Both the position numbers and the translations under genes were made by a program. DNA of 64,000 nt from Sarcocystis neurona (lineage: Eukaryota > Apicomplexa > Conoidasida > Eucoccidiorida > Sarcocystidae): contig KL647334.1 in the NCBI GenBank assembly GCA_000727475.1, positions 213,342 to 277,341 on the forward strand. Reading direction: 5' to 3'. Below, in pieces: positions 11,277 to 24,000 of this stretch. Below the pieces are notes generated by a model. The model made no database searches. It saw nothing but the letters and a program-made list of their open reading frames with translations, and was not told the DNA's origin. Within the stretch, counting starts at the first letter, position 1. Each line of letters opens with the position of its first letter.

Positions 11277-12222
11277 GCTTCTCGTTCTCCTGTTGTCCAT
11301 CTACCTCTCTGTCTCTACATATATATATATATATATATGTCTGTCTCTCTCTTTGTCTCTCTCCCTACGTATGCATATATATACATATTCTTGTGTATAT
11401 CTGCATGTCTCTTTCTCTTCATATTTCTATATATATCTCTATATCTATAGCATATATACATAAGTGCTTCTGGTTCTCCTCTCTGTCTCTACACATATAT
11501 ATATATATATATGTCTCTCTCTTTGTCTCTCTCTCTATATATATATGCACATACATATATATATACATATACTAGTGTGTATCTGTCTGTCCCTCTCTCT
11601 TCATATATATATATATATATCTATGGCATACATATATATATAAATGCTTCTCGCTCTCCTCTCTGTCTCTACACATATATATATATGTCTCTCTCTTTGT
11701 CTCTCTGTCTCTATATGCGTATATATATATACTTGTGTATATCTGTGTGTTTCTTTTTCTTCATATGTATATCTCTTTATATCTATAGCATATATATGTA
11801 TATGACCTTCTCGTTCTCGTGTTGTCCACCTACCTCTCTGTGTCTACATATATGTATATGTATATCTGTCTCTGTATATATGTGCCCACCCCTGTGCGCG
11901 TTACGCCTTTATTCGTTTTGCTGCGTGTATGTCTGCTGCTCTCTGGTTATATATGTGTGTCTTCATCTCTTCTTGTCTATATCTTTGTATTTGTTTGAAG
12001 CAAATATAGCGTGAGAGAGGAAAGCAGCACCGTCGCATGCTGGGGAGAAGAGAATTTGTGGAGGTGCGCGAAGAGTGTCTGTACACCGCAGGGGGGAGAC
12101 ACACACACACCCGCACAGACAGAAGCGGCTTTTCCCTTTCTGCTCCCCTTCACAGGAAGCTTCTGCGGGGGGCGCGACGTCCCGGGAACAGCAGCAGCAA
12201 AAGTGAAGATGAACACGCTTGA
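9762..12222 (+). CDS. Probable three-exon gene, unknown function, Gln/Ala repeat protein
   Basis: The proposed exons are 9762-10388, 10495-10634 and 12156-12222, joined in phases 0 and 2. The first begins at an ATG and encodes Ser, Ala and Gln runs with a 17-residue repeat built on [16 protein letters not shown]. The second follows a strong pyrimidine tract (CTCACTGAAG) and encodes a hydrophobic, protein-like segment containing [20 protein letters not shown] and SHLPGN. The third follows CCCCTTCACAG and closes with KSEDEHA and a stop. No family is recognised. Another frame through the same splice sites stays open (containing [13 protein letters not shown], ending in REQQQQK), so the frame choice is an inference from codon use and protein-likeness. 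A start further upstream is possible. Confidence 0.4.
9985..10222 (+). repeat. 51-bp coding minisatellite, about 4-5 copies
   Basis: The GGTGGAGAGAATCG landmark recurs at 10025, 10076, 10127, 10175 and 10203, giving periods of 51, 51, 48 and 28 bp. The unit is a CAG tract with two fixed interruptions (AAGAGAGTCG and GTGGAGAGAATCG). Copy-number changes of 17 codons keep the plus-strand frame open. Confidence 0.9.
10495..10634 (+). CDS. Candidate exon 2 of the 51-bp-repeat gene
   Basis: This 140-nt exon lies between a pyrimidine-rich acceptor (TTTTCCTCACTGAAG) and a GGTAATC donor. The preferred frame is rich in C- and G-ending codons in its first half and gives hydrophobic helices ([17 protein letters not shown]). 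It starts in phase 0 and ends in phase 2. Confidence 0.45.
10635..12155 (+). other. Intron of the 51-bp-repeat gene; microsatellites
   Basis: The interval is nearly all TCTC, GTCTCTACATATATA and (TA)n repeats. A degenerate unit of the type 'CTTCTCGTTCTC...CTGTCTCTACATATATAT' recurs about every 180-200 bp between about 10980 and 11860. No coding sequence is seen. Confidence 0.6.
12156..12222 (+). CDS. Candidate terminal exon of the 51-bp-repeat gene
   Basis: The exon follows TTTCCCTTTCTGCTCCCCTTCACAG, one of the best 3' splice sites in the window. Its first base completes an Arg codon with the AG left by the previous exon, and it then encodes 21 residues ending KSEDEHA before TGA. The acceptor is convincing; the frame depends on the choice made upstream. 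Confidence 0.45.
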
Positions 12223-12544
12223 GGACTGCAGCATCAGGAAGTTGCTGCTGCACAGCCCCCGCCCGCGCGCGACTCCGGAAGCAGCAGCAGCAGCGGCAAA
12301 AGACCCAGACGCAGCAGCAGCAGAATGTCTCGTCTCCATTTCCTGCTCCCCTGCTGGTGCGTCACGTGTCGCTCGACTCTCCGCTTTCCTCGCTGTCCGT
12401 CCTTCTCCTCTTCTTCTCCCGTCTCCGTCTCCTTCTATCCGTGTCTGTATCTTGGTGCATGCGTGCGCCTGGTGGGGCATGCAGAGATTTGTTTCTCTCC
12501 CCCGCGTGTTCGGATCCGCACTTCTGCGTCTTTGCACACACGTT

Positions 12545-12765
12545 TAGGGGGCTGTCGTGACGCATGCATATTTGTGAGGCGGTCACTGCGCATGCATATA
12601 TATTTGTGACGCTGTCGTGACGCATGCAGATATACGTATGGGCGCATATCTATATTTGTGAGGTCCTCCTTACGCATGCAAATATGTATATATTTATGAG
12701 GCTGTCATCAAGCATGCAGACACACACATATTTTTGAGGCTGTCATGACGCATGCAGGTATCTAT
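12545..12765. repeat. Degenerate repeat family, about 6 copies
   Basis: Related units of the form TGAGGCTGTCGTGACGCATG, followed by a (TA)-rich spacer, recur at irregular 30-60-bp spacing (near 12550, 12580, 12605, 12660, 12695 and 12735). The GACGCATGCA core is the most constant part. No coding role is seen. Confidence 0.75.
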
Positions 12766-13992
12766 TTGTGTAGGGTATACCTCTGTGTGTGTATATGAAG
12801 GCGTAGTTTTATAGGGAGCAGCAAGTGGACGCATGCATTCATGCGCATGTGTGTGAGCTGCCTCCCCACACATACGGCTATCCACACAGGCGACACAGCT
12901 TCGCAGAAGATATCTTCGCGTCAAAGGCAGCGTTCCTACATACGACTCCCCTGTAGATGAAAATATACATCTTCCAATCTTCACATATATTACGTACGTA
13001 CAGGCACGCACACACACACACACACACATGCACAGGCAGACACAGATGTGTTGAGGAGGTGTCTGCAGGCATCATCTGCATGCAGACGTGTGTTTCCAGG
13101 AAGAGGTACGTCGCACGCTCGCCTTCTTGGTGGGCCAGAAGAGACTTCTTCAAGGACGAGTGGGGAGGGAGTGCATGCGCGTGCGGCAGCCGTACGTGGG
13201 TGCATGCGCATGCGGTGCCCCGGTGCAGAGCGAAGAAGACGGGCGCGCCCCCGCGAATGCCGAAGGGGGGAGGGGGGGAGGGGGACGTGGACGCGGAAGG
13301 ACGGAAACGCGAAGTTCCACTCCGCCGTCTCGCAGCCGCATTTCTTCCGTCATCATCCACGGAAATGTCCACGCAAACCTGCCGCACTTCCACGTACCCC
13401 CTACCCACGCAGCTCTGCCCATATATATACCCAAGCAGTTCTGCTCATATACATATATGTGTATAACGCATATGTATATATATATATGTATGTAGCCCCG
13501 CAGGAGATGCCTTTCTAAGCGACTCCCTTTACATATATATATATACATATATATATATATGAAAGAGTGTGTGTATATATATACATATGTAAGTAACCAT
13601 ATATATATATATGTGTACATGTAGTTGCATGGATATATGTAAATATATGTGTATATAGAGAGGGAGTGCAGAGAGAAGAAGGAGGAGAGAGCGACAGAAA
13701 CATCTCTTGTCTGAACGTGTGCAATATAAATATATACGTGACTGTCTACATATATATATATATATATATATATGTAGCCGCACGCAAACAAGTTAACATG
13801 TATATATATATATGTATATATAGAGAGAGATGGATATAGACGTGTTTTCTCTGTAGGTGTGCGACATATGTAAATGTTTATATACTCGCATGTTACGATC
13901 TACGGACCCGTCAAACTCTCATCTTCATATACATACATATACGCGTATATATATATGTATATGTATCACTTCTGCTGCTTCAAGAAGCACAA

Positions 13993-14038
13993 GAGGGCGG
14001 GTTTGATGAAGTCACGAGGGCGGGTTTGATGAAGTCAC
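13993..14038. repeat. 23-bp perfect tandem duplication
   Basis: The 23-base unit starting GAGGGCGGGTTTGATGAAG occurs twice without change at 13993 and 14016. It lies upstream of the FNTA exons in non-coding or unassigned sequence. Confidence 0.95.
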
Positions 14039-14760
14039 TTCTGCTGCTCGACCGGAAGAGACAGCAGCAGCGAAAGAGAGGCTGAGAGCCCGGGGAGACG
14101 GAGGGAAGGGACGCGGCTTTTCATGCCGTCTCTTCCCGTCTCCGTCTCCGTAATATATGTGCGTCTCCTGCGGAGCAGCAGGTGTCTCTCTATCGCGCTT
14201 TGTGTAGGCGAAGAGACGCGTGGCATCCTCCTGTCTCCGTCTCCCTTTCGCTTCTCCTCCCCTGCCTTCCCCTCGCTGTCTCCGTGTCTCCGTGTCTCCC
14301 TCTGTCTCCGGTGTCGTGCGTCGCAGGACAGGCGCAGACACACGTCCCCACCACCCCGCGCACTCCTCTTCGTATGTCCACCGCCCCTTCTCCAGGGGAG
14401 GTACACAGTCAATATATACTCGGAAGGATCTACTTCTAACCATATACGTGTATATCTGTACATATACGTCTGTGGACATGCATACATGAATCACCCCACA
14501 CGTGTATGTGTGTACTGTCTGTGTGTGTGTATATGTATAGAAGAAGAAAACTTATACATCTTCGTACATATGTGTGTGCTTCTATATGCGTGTGTACGTA
14601 CACGTACTCTCTCTCCATATATGTATCCCCCTCCGTGTATGCGTGGTTCTGTTTGTCTCTGTATATATTCATGCATTTGTATATGTGCTTCTCTGTGTCG
14701 CTGTGTGTAGTCGATCTGCATGCGGACGCGTGTTTTATAGGAGCTGCTGTTTGTGTGCAG

Positions 14761-15015
14761 ACGAACGGATTTTCAAGAAGCTGTACGGAGCGTACGCAGG
14801 AAGCAGAGAGAGGAGTGCAGGAGGAGCAGCAGCAGCGGCGGCGAAGCAGGACGAGAAGCAGGAGAAGCAGCAGGAAGACGAGCTGGGCTCCCCCGAGGAG
14901 CTGCTGCTGCTCACCGACGCCGTGATGAAAATTAACAGCGGCAGCTACACCGCCTGGGTGTTGCGAAGGAAATGTCTCGCCGACAACCCTCACCTTATCA
15001 ACTTCAAAGAGCTGG
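14761..15015 (+). CDS. FNTA exon with PPTA repeat 1
   Basis: The acceptor is TTTGTGTGCAG and the donor GGTACGT. The exon reads DERIFKKLYGAYAG, an Ala/Gln/Glu-rich insert, then a helix (ELLLLTDAVMKINSG) and SYTAWVLRRKCL, the first prenyltransferase alpha repeat. It ends NFKEL plus one base. The first two bases complete a codon from an unseen upstream exon. Confidence 0.9.
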
Positions 15016-18000
15016 GTACGTCTCTCCTCTACACACCCGCCCACACACACGCATATGTGGACAAATAGACAGGAAGACGAAGGAGACAGCAACAGACAGA
15101 CGGAGAGCGAAAGAGACAGCGAGACGTGTAGATGCATGCGGAGACAGCTGTGTGTATCCATATGAAGAGACTCAAACATATATGTGTGGGGTCTTGAGTG
15201 TATGCCTGTAGACATATATACCTGCATGCGTAGGGACATGCAGCTGTGGACACATATAGAGAGAGAACGAAATAGACAGATTTATCAGCATACACGTATG
15301 TGTGCATGCATGCACCAGTAAATATGCGTGTGTATCTGTCTCTGTCTATCTGTCTCTGTATATATATGTAGAACTGCCTTTTCAGCAGCTCTACGCAGGG
15401 GAGACGGCGGAGAAATGACACCGGTGGCATCGACGTAGAGACAGCCACATCAGTCTCCACAACCCACCGTCAATACATTTATACGCACATACATATATAT
15501 GTATAGACACTTCTCTCATATATATTGATGTATATATATGTATATATATGACGTATACGCGTAGACACACATGCGCGTATCTGTATATATATGTGTGTGT
15601 GTATGGGGGTCTATGCATGTACACTGTGAAACGTGTTCTCCCCATCGTGGCCCCTCAACCCGACGAAGAAGAAGAAAGGTAGACACGGCTGTATTCATAT
15701 TTGTATGTTTCTCTGCCTGCTTAAAAGAAGGTCTCCGACGGACGTATATATTCACGTATGTAAGGAGTTCCCTATACAATACATACAATACGTGTAGAGA
15801 CGTATTGGGCGCCACGTATGTATCTACCATGTTACACACACACACATATACAAGTAGCTACACATACATTATATCTGTCTGTCCATATATGTATCTACCT
15901 ATCTATAGTTGCCTACCATATATATCTACGTATATCTGCCTCTCCATCTCTATCTACATATGTGTGTATATATCCACCTCTATTTACATACGTGCGTTTC
16001 TATTTGCTAACATTCGTATCCCTGTATATTTGTCTCGCTCTCTGTCTTCACCTATCTATCTGTGTAGGTATACATGCATGTCTATCTATGTGTATGACCA
16101 AGTGATACATATATATATATCTGCGTATATGTATGACCAAGTCAGATATACTCACATATGTACATATATGTATGTACGGATGACCGAGTAACAAATATAT
16201 ATATATATGTGTGTACGGACAAGTTAGATATATATATTATGTCTGTGTGTCTCTCTCTATGTATATAGAAGTAGGTGTGTATGAGTACATACACAGACAC
16301 CGTAGGTGGTTGTATCACACCGAGCGCTTCTGTGCTGCGGCTTTTTGAGGGCACGTATGTGGGGCTGGGGGAGACGAGACAGCGAGAGAGCAGGAGAGGG
16401 ACAGGAGACAGCAGCTCAGCAGCAAACCAACGTGGGCACGTGTGGGGAGGTCCGTCTCTTCATGCTGGTGGCTCCCCACACACTTTTTATATGGGAGACA
16501 CAGGGCAGCCACCGACGCCTGCTCGAGGCGGAGACACGGAGAGAGACGGCGAGAAAGGCAAAGGGAGACGGGGCTACCACATGTAGACCTGTGCGCGTCT
16601 TCTAGAGAGAGACTGCACTGTTTTGAAAGAAAGGGAGACGCAGAACAGGGAGAGTCGCACTTTCGCCGGCGCGTCTCCTTGACAGCACGCGGAGGAGACG
16701 AGACGCCAGGAGGTGTGCATGCGTCTTGTGAGTCAGTTTTCGTAGATTGAGGGCCGTCTCTCGTACGTATATACACCCATACACATACGCGGATATATAT
16801 TCTCGCGTATAGCACATATGTGTATAAATTTACACGCCGTGATAGAGAAATATATCGGTGTATATCTTCTTCCCTGCATGTACCCACGTGTATACGTATG
16901 AGTAGGTGAACGGCTTGTATATGTGTGGATGTATATTTTGGCGTACACGGACGTACACATATGTATATAGAGAAGTTTGTGGGCCGTGGTAGAGAAATAT
17001 GCTTGTGTCGGCCTATATCCTTTTCAGAGCATATGCCTACTGATGTATATATGTAGGTATGATTGGGTGGAAGCCGTGGTGATTCACTGTAGATATATTT
17101 GTGTGGTTTCTGGTGGTGGGGTGCGAACGAATTACAAGAATTCGTGAGAAGGTGGACGCGAAGGAGTCCTAAGAATTACCAGGCCTGGTTTCATCGCCGC
17201 TGGCTGACTGACCAGCTATTTAGGCGCGACAGTCGCCCGCAGGGAGGCGGCAGCACCAGCGGCAGCGACAGCGGCGACAGCAGCGAGAGAAGCAGCGGCG
17301 ACAGCAGCGAGGGAAGCAGCAGCAGCAGGAGCGGCCGGAATAGAAGCAGCAGGGATTGTGAAAGTGTTGCTAGCAGCAGGCAGCCCAGCCCAGCAGCCGC
17401 AGCAGCAGCAGCATCGACCGCAGCAGCAGGAGCAGCAGCGGTAGGAGCGGCAGGAGCAGCAGCAGCAGAAGCGACAGGAGCAGCAGCAGCAGCGACGGGA
17501 GCGACAGGAGCCACAGGAGCAGCGGTAGGGGCGGCAGAAGCGGCAGCAGCAGGAGCGACAGGAGCAGCTGCAGCGGCAGCCAGACGGTCCACAGCCGGCG
17601 TCAAAAGAGACCCACTGACAGGTCTGCGAGGAAGAGAAGAAGAGCGCACTGCAGCAACAGCAGCAAGGAACTTTTGCAGGGGCTGGTACGGAGCCGGGGA
17701 AACAGCGCGACAGGAGCCGGAGAAGAAGATGAGACACCGGCGACAGCGGAGGAGAGAAGCAGCAGCAGAAGAGCAGGACGGCAAGGTAGCAGCAGACGCG
17801 CTGCTCACAGAGGAACTTGTTGACACGACGCAGCTACTGATGCATGACCCCAAAAATATGGCCGCATGGTCTTACCGGTAGGAAGAATCTCCGAGAAAAC
17901 AGCAGAGGAGGCGAAAAGATACAGGGAGACAGCAGGCAGCAGGCTGATCGAAAAAGAAGGGACACAGAGAGAGAAGGACAAGGACGCGTTCGGCGGCAGC

Positions 18001-21000
18001 CGTTTCACGGGAAGGGGGAGGGGGGGGGGGAAGCAACGGGCAGCAGCATCACCCCGACGGAAGCAGGAGAAGAAGCAGCAGCAGCAACGGCAGCAGCAGG
18101 AACGGGCTGCTGAAACATCAGCAGCCCCGCGACGCGGAGAGCCAGCAGCATTTGCGGCTTCGTCTCTTTCTCCTCGTCCCGTCAGCAGCAGCAGGAGTGA
18201 AAATCGATGCCACTTTTCTGTGTAGCGTCAGAGCCGTGTGAATCAGTTGCAGCAGCAGGAGCAGCAGCAGAAGTCCCTGCACTGCATTGCAGCAGCAGCA
18301 GCAGACGCACCTGCATTGCAGCCGCAGCAGCGGGCGACTGCTGCTGCGGCTTCACTGCTGCTGATTCCTGCTGCTCGAACAAGAAACGAGCTGCTGCACT
18401 TCCTGCCCTTGCTGCTGTTGCTGTAGAGAGAACTTTGCTGCTCCTGATGCGGCAGCCGCTGTGTCTGTGTGTGTGCGCCTGTTGCTGCTGTTATGGAAAG
18501 ACGGTAGTGTTGCTGCTCCTCTACATATGTGTGTATACGCGCGATACCGCTGTTTCTGCTGTGCGCCTGCTGCTGCTCAGCCGCTGGTGCTGTGACGGTG
18601 TAACTGCAGAACTGACGTCTGTGCTAGGGCTGCTGCCGCTGGGAGTGTGGGATGCTGCTGTTGCTGGTGAAGTGTGGCCCCCCGCTTTTCTGCTGCTACT
18701 ATTGCTGCAGTGCAGGTACTGCTTCGGCTGCTGCTGCTGGGGCTGCTGCTTCTGCTGCTGCTCCTGCCGTAATGCCGGTGCTTGTGCTGCTGCTGATGCT
18801 ACTTTTGCTGTTGCTGCTGCTGCAAGGCCGGTGCTGCTGCTGCTGGTGCTGCTACTTCTGCTGCTGCTGCTGCAGCAATGCCGGTGCTTCTGCTGCTGCT
18901 GGTGCTGCTACTTCTGCTGCTGCTGCTGCAGCAATGCCGGTGCTTCTGCTGCTGCTGGTGCTGCTACTTCGCTGCTGCTGCTGCAGCAATGCAGATGCTT
19001 CTGCTCCTGCTGCGGACTGCGCTGCTTTGTTCGCGGCGCGCTGCTGCTGCTGTGTATGTTTGCTGGCCGCCTGCTTGTGCCTGTGTGCGGCTGGTGCTCT
19101 TTTTATTGCAGCGTTTATCTTGTGCGTCTGACGGGGTGCTACGAAAGCGAGAAGACGTGGCTGCAGCAGTGGATCGAAACCGACGTGTACAACAATTCGG
19201 CCTGGGCCTACCGCGCCTTCCTCGCGGAGAGGGCTGCTCGAGCAGCAGCTTCTGCCGTCTCTTCTTGTTCTTCTTCATTATCGTCTTTTGCTCCTTCTCC
19301 TTCCTCTACCGCTTCCTGTTCTTCACCCGCTTCATATTCTGCTTCTCCTTCCCTTGCGCGTTCGTCCTCTTCGTCGGCTGCTTCTTCCTCGGCGTCTCCT
19401 TCTCCCCAGCCTGCTTCTTCCTGCCCAGCGTCTCCCTTTTCTTCTTCATCCCCTGCGTCTTCTTCTTCTCTTCCTGGTGTTGCGGCAGGTAGCGATGCAA
19501 TTGCCGGCCTCTACAAACCGCGTCCAGACGACGGAGCCCTTTCTCGACAACCTGCTGCTGCTGCTGTTGCTGCTGCTGCTGATCATCCCGCCACTGCTGC
19601 TGCTGTTTCTCCTCCTCCACCTCTTCCTCTTCCGTCTCGTGGTCTGTCTGGTCCTTCTGCGCTTCTCGCTGCTGGAGCGCCTCGGGCTGCTGCTGCTGTT
19701 GCAGGTTCAGACGGGAGGGAAGCCCGGAAGCCGGCGCATGCAATAGATAGCACACACGCGCATGGAAGGCCTCTAGTGCCTGCTGCTATTGCTCCTGCTG
19801 CTCTTGCTGCTGCTCTTAAGTCTGCTGCTGATGTTGCTCCTGCTGCCGCTGCTGTTGCTCCTGCTGATGTTTCTCCTGCTGTTACTCTTGCTGCTGCTGC
19901 TGCTGTTGCTCGTGCTCCTGCTGCTGCTGCGTCTGTTGCTCCTGTTCGTACTTCTGTTGCTCCCGCTCCTGCTGCAATTACTCCTGCCGCGGCAGCTGCT
20001 GTTGCTCCTGCTGCCGCCTCTTCGCTTGCAGCGGCTGTGGCTCCCGCTGCTGCTCCTGTTGCTCCTGCCCGCGCCGCTGCTGCTTCTGGTGCTGCAGCTG
20101 CTGCGGAGAGACATGCGGAGGACATGCGTTTTCTTGCCCGTCAACTCGTCTGGGAAGAGGAACTCCGGTAATTTTCCTTCGTCTTCTTCCCCTTCTTCTT
20201 CTTCTTCCCTTCCTTTTCCTTTTTGTTCCACTCGTTTCGAATAAGTAAATGGTGCATGCACACTGCTTGTGCCGCGCGTGCCAGGAGGCGTAGATTCGCC
20301 TGAAACTTTGCAACAGGCTTGGTGAGAGGCAGCTGGAGAAAGTCTCGACGCATGCTTGCGTCTTGGTCGTATTCAGCCCCCTCCCTGCCTCTCTGCATGC
20401 GCGCGTCTCTCTTGATTGTATTCGTACTGCTGCCACGTTGATATTTCGTGCGGCTCTACACGAGAAGCAAGTCCGCGTCATACGAGAGGAGAAAACCAGT
20501 AGCAGCAGCAACGTGTCTCCTGCACACCAGCATGCGTTTTCTACGAGAGGAAAGTCCTCCTCGTAAGACAGGAGAGTATTCGTAGCAGCAGCAACATTAC
20601 TTCTACTACTGTTACTCCGCATATGAGAGTCTTCCCATGTATGTTGGCTTCGCACAGCACTCTTTCTAGAGGTGCATGCGTGGCTGGGACATTCGTCGGA
20701 GTTCCTCAACGTGGAAGAACCGCAGCAATACAAATATCCTCCCTTTTATGGTCGTCTGTTGTCTGCTGCAGCAACAATTGCAGCCCCGTGACTTTCCTCT
20801 CCACCGGCAAAGGAGTAGGAATGCTGAAGGGCGTGGGGTGGCCCTACCAGACTCTTCTCCCGTACTACCATATATATATATATATAGACGTATATGTGTG
20901 TGTACGGTTCTTGTATACATATACCCGCCTTCGCATATATGCGGGTGTTGCATGTATGGCTGTCACGTTTATATATGTGGCCCGTGCATATGTTGCGTCC

Positions 21001-24000
21001 ACCTTCGTTGAGTCGAAGATCTCCACTTTCATCAGAAACCGACTGCTGACGCAGCAGAAGGGACCACGTTCGCATGACTCAGAGCAGAGCTATATAATAT
21101 TCCCATACATGTAAATGGAAGAGATGCATGTAGAAGAGCCGCGTATGACAGGAGAAACATATCTAGAAGGAGAGCCATATATGTATATGTGATCTGTAGA
21201 TATATAAGTGCCAGACACATATACATACGTATGTATAAGGGCCGCGTATGCAGCAGCTGTATATAGAAGAGCCGCACACTATATAAGAGTCCTATCATCT
21301 ACAGGAGCCACACATATATGCAGCAGCTGTATATAGAAGAGCCGCACACTATATAAGAGTCCTATCATCTACAGGAGCCACACATATATTAGTTCTCCGC
21401 AGCTATAACTGCTACATATATGTGAAGGCTGCAGGTGTTTAACAACCATTTATATGTGTGTGTAGGACCCGTACATTACGTGGGGGAAGCGTACGTTACA
21501 TAAGACACGTGTATGTTGGAGCCACATATATAGAAGAGCCGTACACATATACGTATACATAGCGGTGGTAGATATGGTAGCCATATGTCTATATATACGT
21601 GTGTGTAGAAGACCGGTAAATATGGGAGCCATACATATATATGTGTGTGAACAGCATATGCCGGCGCCGTATATAGTAGTCGTTGCAGGGGTGGTAGCTG
21701 TGTATGTTCAGCGGGTCTCCGTAGTAGTAGTATATATATAGGAACTAGTAATATATTGATGTGAAGGTTATATATGTTTAGACGCAGAAACTGCTAGAAG
21801 AGTGAACTTTTGAGAGAGTTCGGGAAAGGAGCGCTGCAGGTAGAAGAGAAACATACGGGTGGAAGAGCTGCTCTGGCGTGGCAGGCGTGCTGTCATATAT
21901 ATGTGTGTATGTACGGCAGCAGCAGACCGGTAGACTCATCCTACCATCTTCTCGACACAAAGACGGATATAACAGGAAAAGGGCAGAAAAGAGAAGCTTC
22001 TCTTCGCTCCGTCCCCCTTCCGTTTCTCTTCCTTTTTCGCTTCCTTTCTCCGTCTGCGGCTCTCCCCTTCGCCGTCTCTTCTTCGTGTCTCTACAACAGG
22101 AGTTCCGACCGAAAGGAGACGGACGTCCCCTTTCTCCAAGAAGAAGACAGCGCCGTAGTCGCAGACCTGTCCCCGCCGTAGCAGCAACAAGCGTCTGTCT
22201 TGTAGTTGTAGAAGTGGTGGGTGACCCCACTTGCAGCAGCAGCAGCAGAGCAGCAGCAGCAGCAGCGCTGCGTCTTCGTTGAAGAGGGGTGCTGCTGCAG
22301 CAACGAAGAAAACGGAGACACCTGCGTGTGTGTGGACAGGCCGGGGCTTTTTCTTGAGGAGAGAAGTCGCGCGCATCTCGACGCAGCGCAGCAGAGACGA
22401 AGCGACAACATCCGGGCAGATAAAAGCAGCTGTCTCCGTTTTTCTCTGATGCTGTCACTTTGTCGACTCCTGTGGGGGGGGTCTCTCCCACGTGTATACA
22501 TCCACTACATATTTGCTTCCGTGGAGAGGAAAGCAGAGGCGCGGTAGAGAAGTTTGTGAAGAGGGAGAAATGTAGGAGTCTCTCGTTGAGTAGTATGTGT
22601 GTACACATGCGTGTGGTTACTGTACAACTGTATACATATGGAGGAAGACAGGAGAAGAAAGCAAGGACGAGGCGTATATACAGAGAGAAAAAGAAAGGGA
22701 GAAAAAAGGAGGCTTGTATACACAGAGAGAAAGAAAGAGGGAGGCGGTACGCCTACGAGGATGAAGACGCATACTGGGCTGCTGCTGCTGCTGTCGCTGC
22801 TGCTGCTGTCGCTGCTGCTGCTGTCGCTGCTGCTGCTGTAACTGTGTCGCTGCCGCTGCTTCTGCTCTGTGTGTATGTGTGTGTGTGTGTGTGATTCGCT
22901 GCCGCGCGTGCGCTGCTGGTGCTGCTTTTTGGCCCCTGGTGTTACATTTTCCCTCCAGCTGGTGTTGCAGCTGCCGTCTGTGGGTGATTGCTGCTGCTGC
23001 ATCTGCCGCTTCTGTCTTCTACCACGTCCTCCTCTGTGCTGCTTTTCTCGCGTGCCTTGTCACTACCACATGTCCACCTCGCTGCGGCTGTTTCTGCCCT
23101 CCTCCTGTTGCTGCATGCTTGTCCGTCTGCCCTGTCCATATCTTGCTACTACGGGTGTGTGCTGGAAATTGCGTCTCCTGCTGGACCGCCCCCTGTTGTT
23201 GCTGATGTGGCTCATGGAGGTGTGCAACTGCTGCAGCTGCGTCTGTTGGTGCTTTTTCTGCTGCTGGGCGTACCGCTGCTGCTACTTCCGCTGCTGCTCC
23301 TCCCGCTCGCCTCTCGTTGCTGATGGGGCTGGTGATGTCACCGCTGTCTTCTTTTCACTAGTGGTCTGCAGCAGCAGCTGTCTGTGGTGGTGCTTCTCCT
23401 GTTGTTTCTGTTGCTGCTGCTCCGGCTCCGGTTGCTGCTGCTACTCGACGACGTACACCGCCGCTGCTGCTGCTGTGGCTGCTGGCGTTGCTGTCCCCCT
23501 GCGCTCACCGCGACGCAGTTGCTGTCGTTGTGCTGCTGCGACAGCGTGTCCTGCTCTTGCTGCTCGTGCCACTGCTGCCACTTCTGCTGCAGCTCCAGCA
23601 TCCAGCTGCTGCCGCAGGCCGTCCAGCCGCTGCTGTCCTGTCTTCCGCTGCTGCTGTGTGGACGCGTGTTGCTGCGGGCATGGTGCTTCATCGCTGTTGT
23701 CGCTTGTGTGTGCTGCTGCTGCTGTTTAACTTCCTCGTGGGTCCAGGTTCGCCATCCCCTGGTTTTTAAGGAACCCGGATAATCATGCCGTCACCAGCTT
23801 TATAGAAGGTGCAGCAGCGCAGTGCTGCAGGCTTCCTAAGAGGCGAGTAGCAACAGCAACAACAGCGGGAGGAGCGAGGAACGCGGGAGGAGCGTCAACC
23901 GAAGCAGCAGCTAGAGCAGCAGTAGCACCAGCAACGGCCGCAGGAGCAAGGAGTTCAGGAGGAGCTGCAACAAACCAAGCAGCAGCAGGACCAGCAGCAG

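Larger units (their letters stand above)
12223..14760. other. Between genes; FNTA 5' exon(s) expected here or further left
   Basis: The interval holds the degenerate repeat at 12545-12765, a mixed-composition patch at 12880-13440 that is open in several frames, (TA)n tracts, a 23-bp tandem duplication near 14000, and GTCTCC-rich sequence at 14100-14400. The FNTA N-terminus (the segment before DERIFKKL) must come from upstream, but no exon with the family's conserved W and P residues was recognised. Confidence 0.45.

Noticed and set aside
12957..13495. Three overlapping plus-strand frames near 13 kb as the FNTA first exon
   Set aside because: None shows the conserved N-terminal Trp/Pro segment of FNTA and no donor in phase 1 was evident.
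18207..19111. First part of the 654-codon plus-strand frame taken as coding
   Set aside because: Joining 17877 to 19112 restores the prenyltransferase repeat exactly; the Leu/Cys-rich stretch between them is the CTG-rich intron.
22869..23729. 286-codon plus-strand frame as a separate gene
   Set aside because: Cys/Leu-rich CTG translation that ends just before the FNTA acceptor at 23747; best explained as intron.
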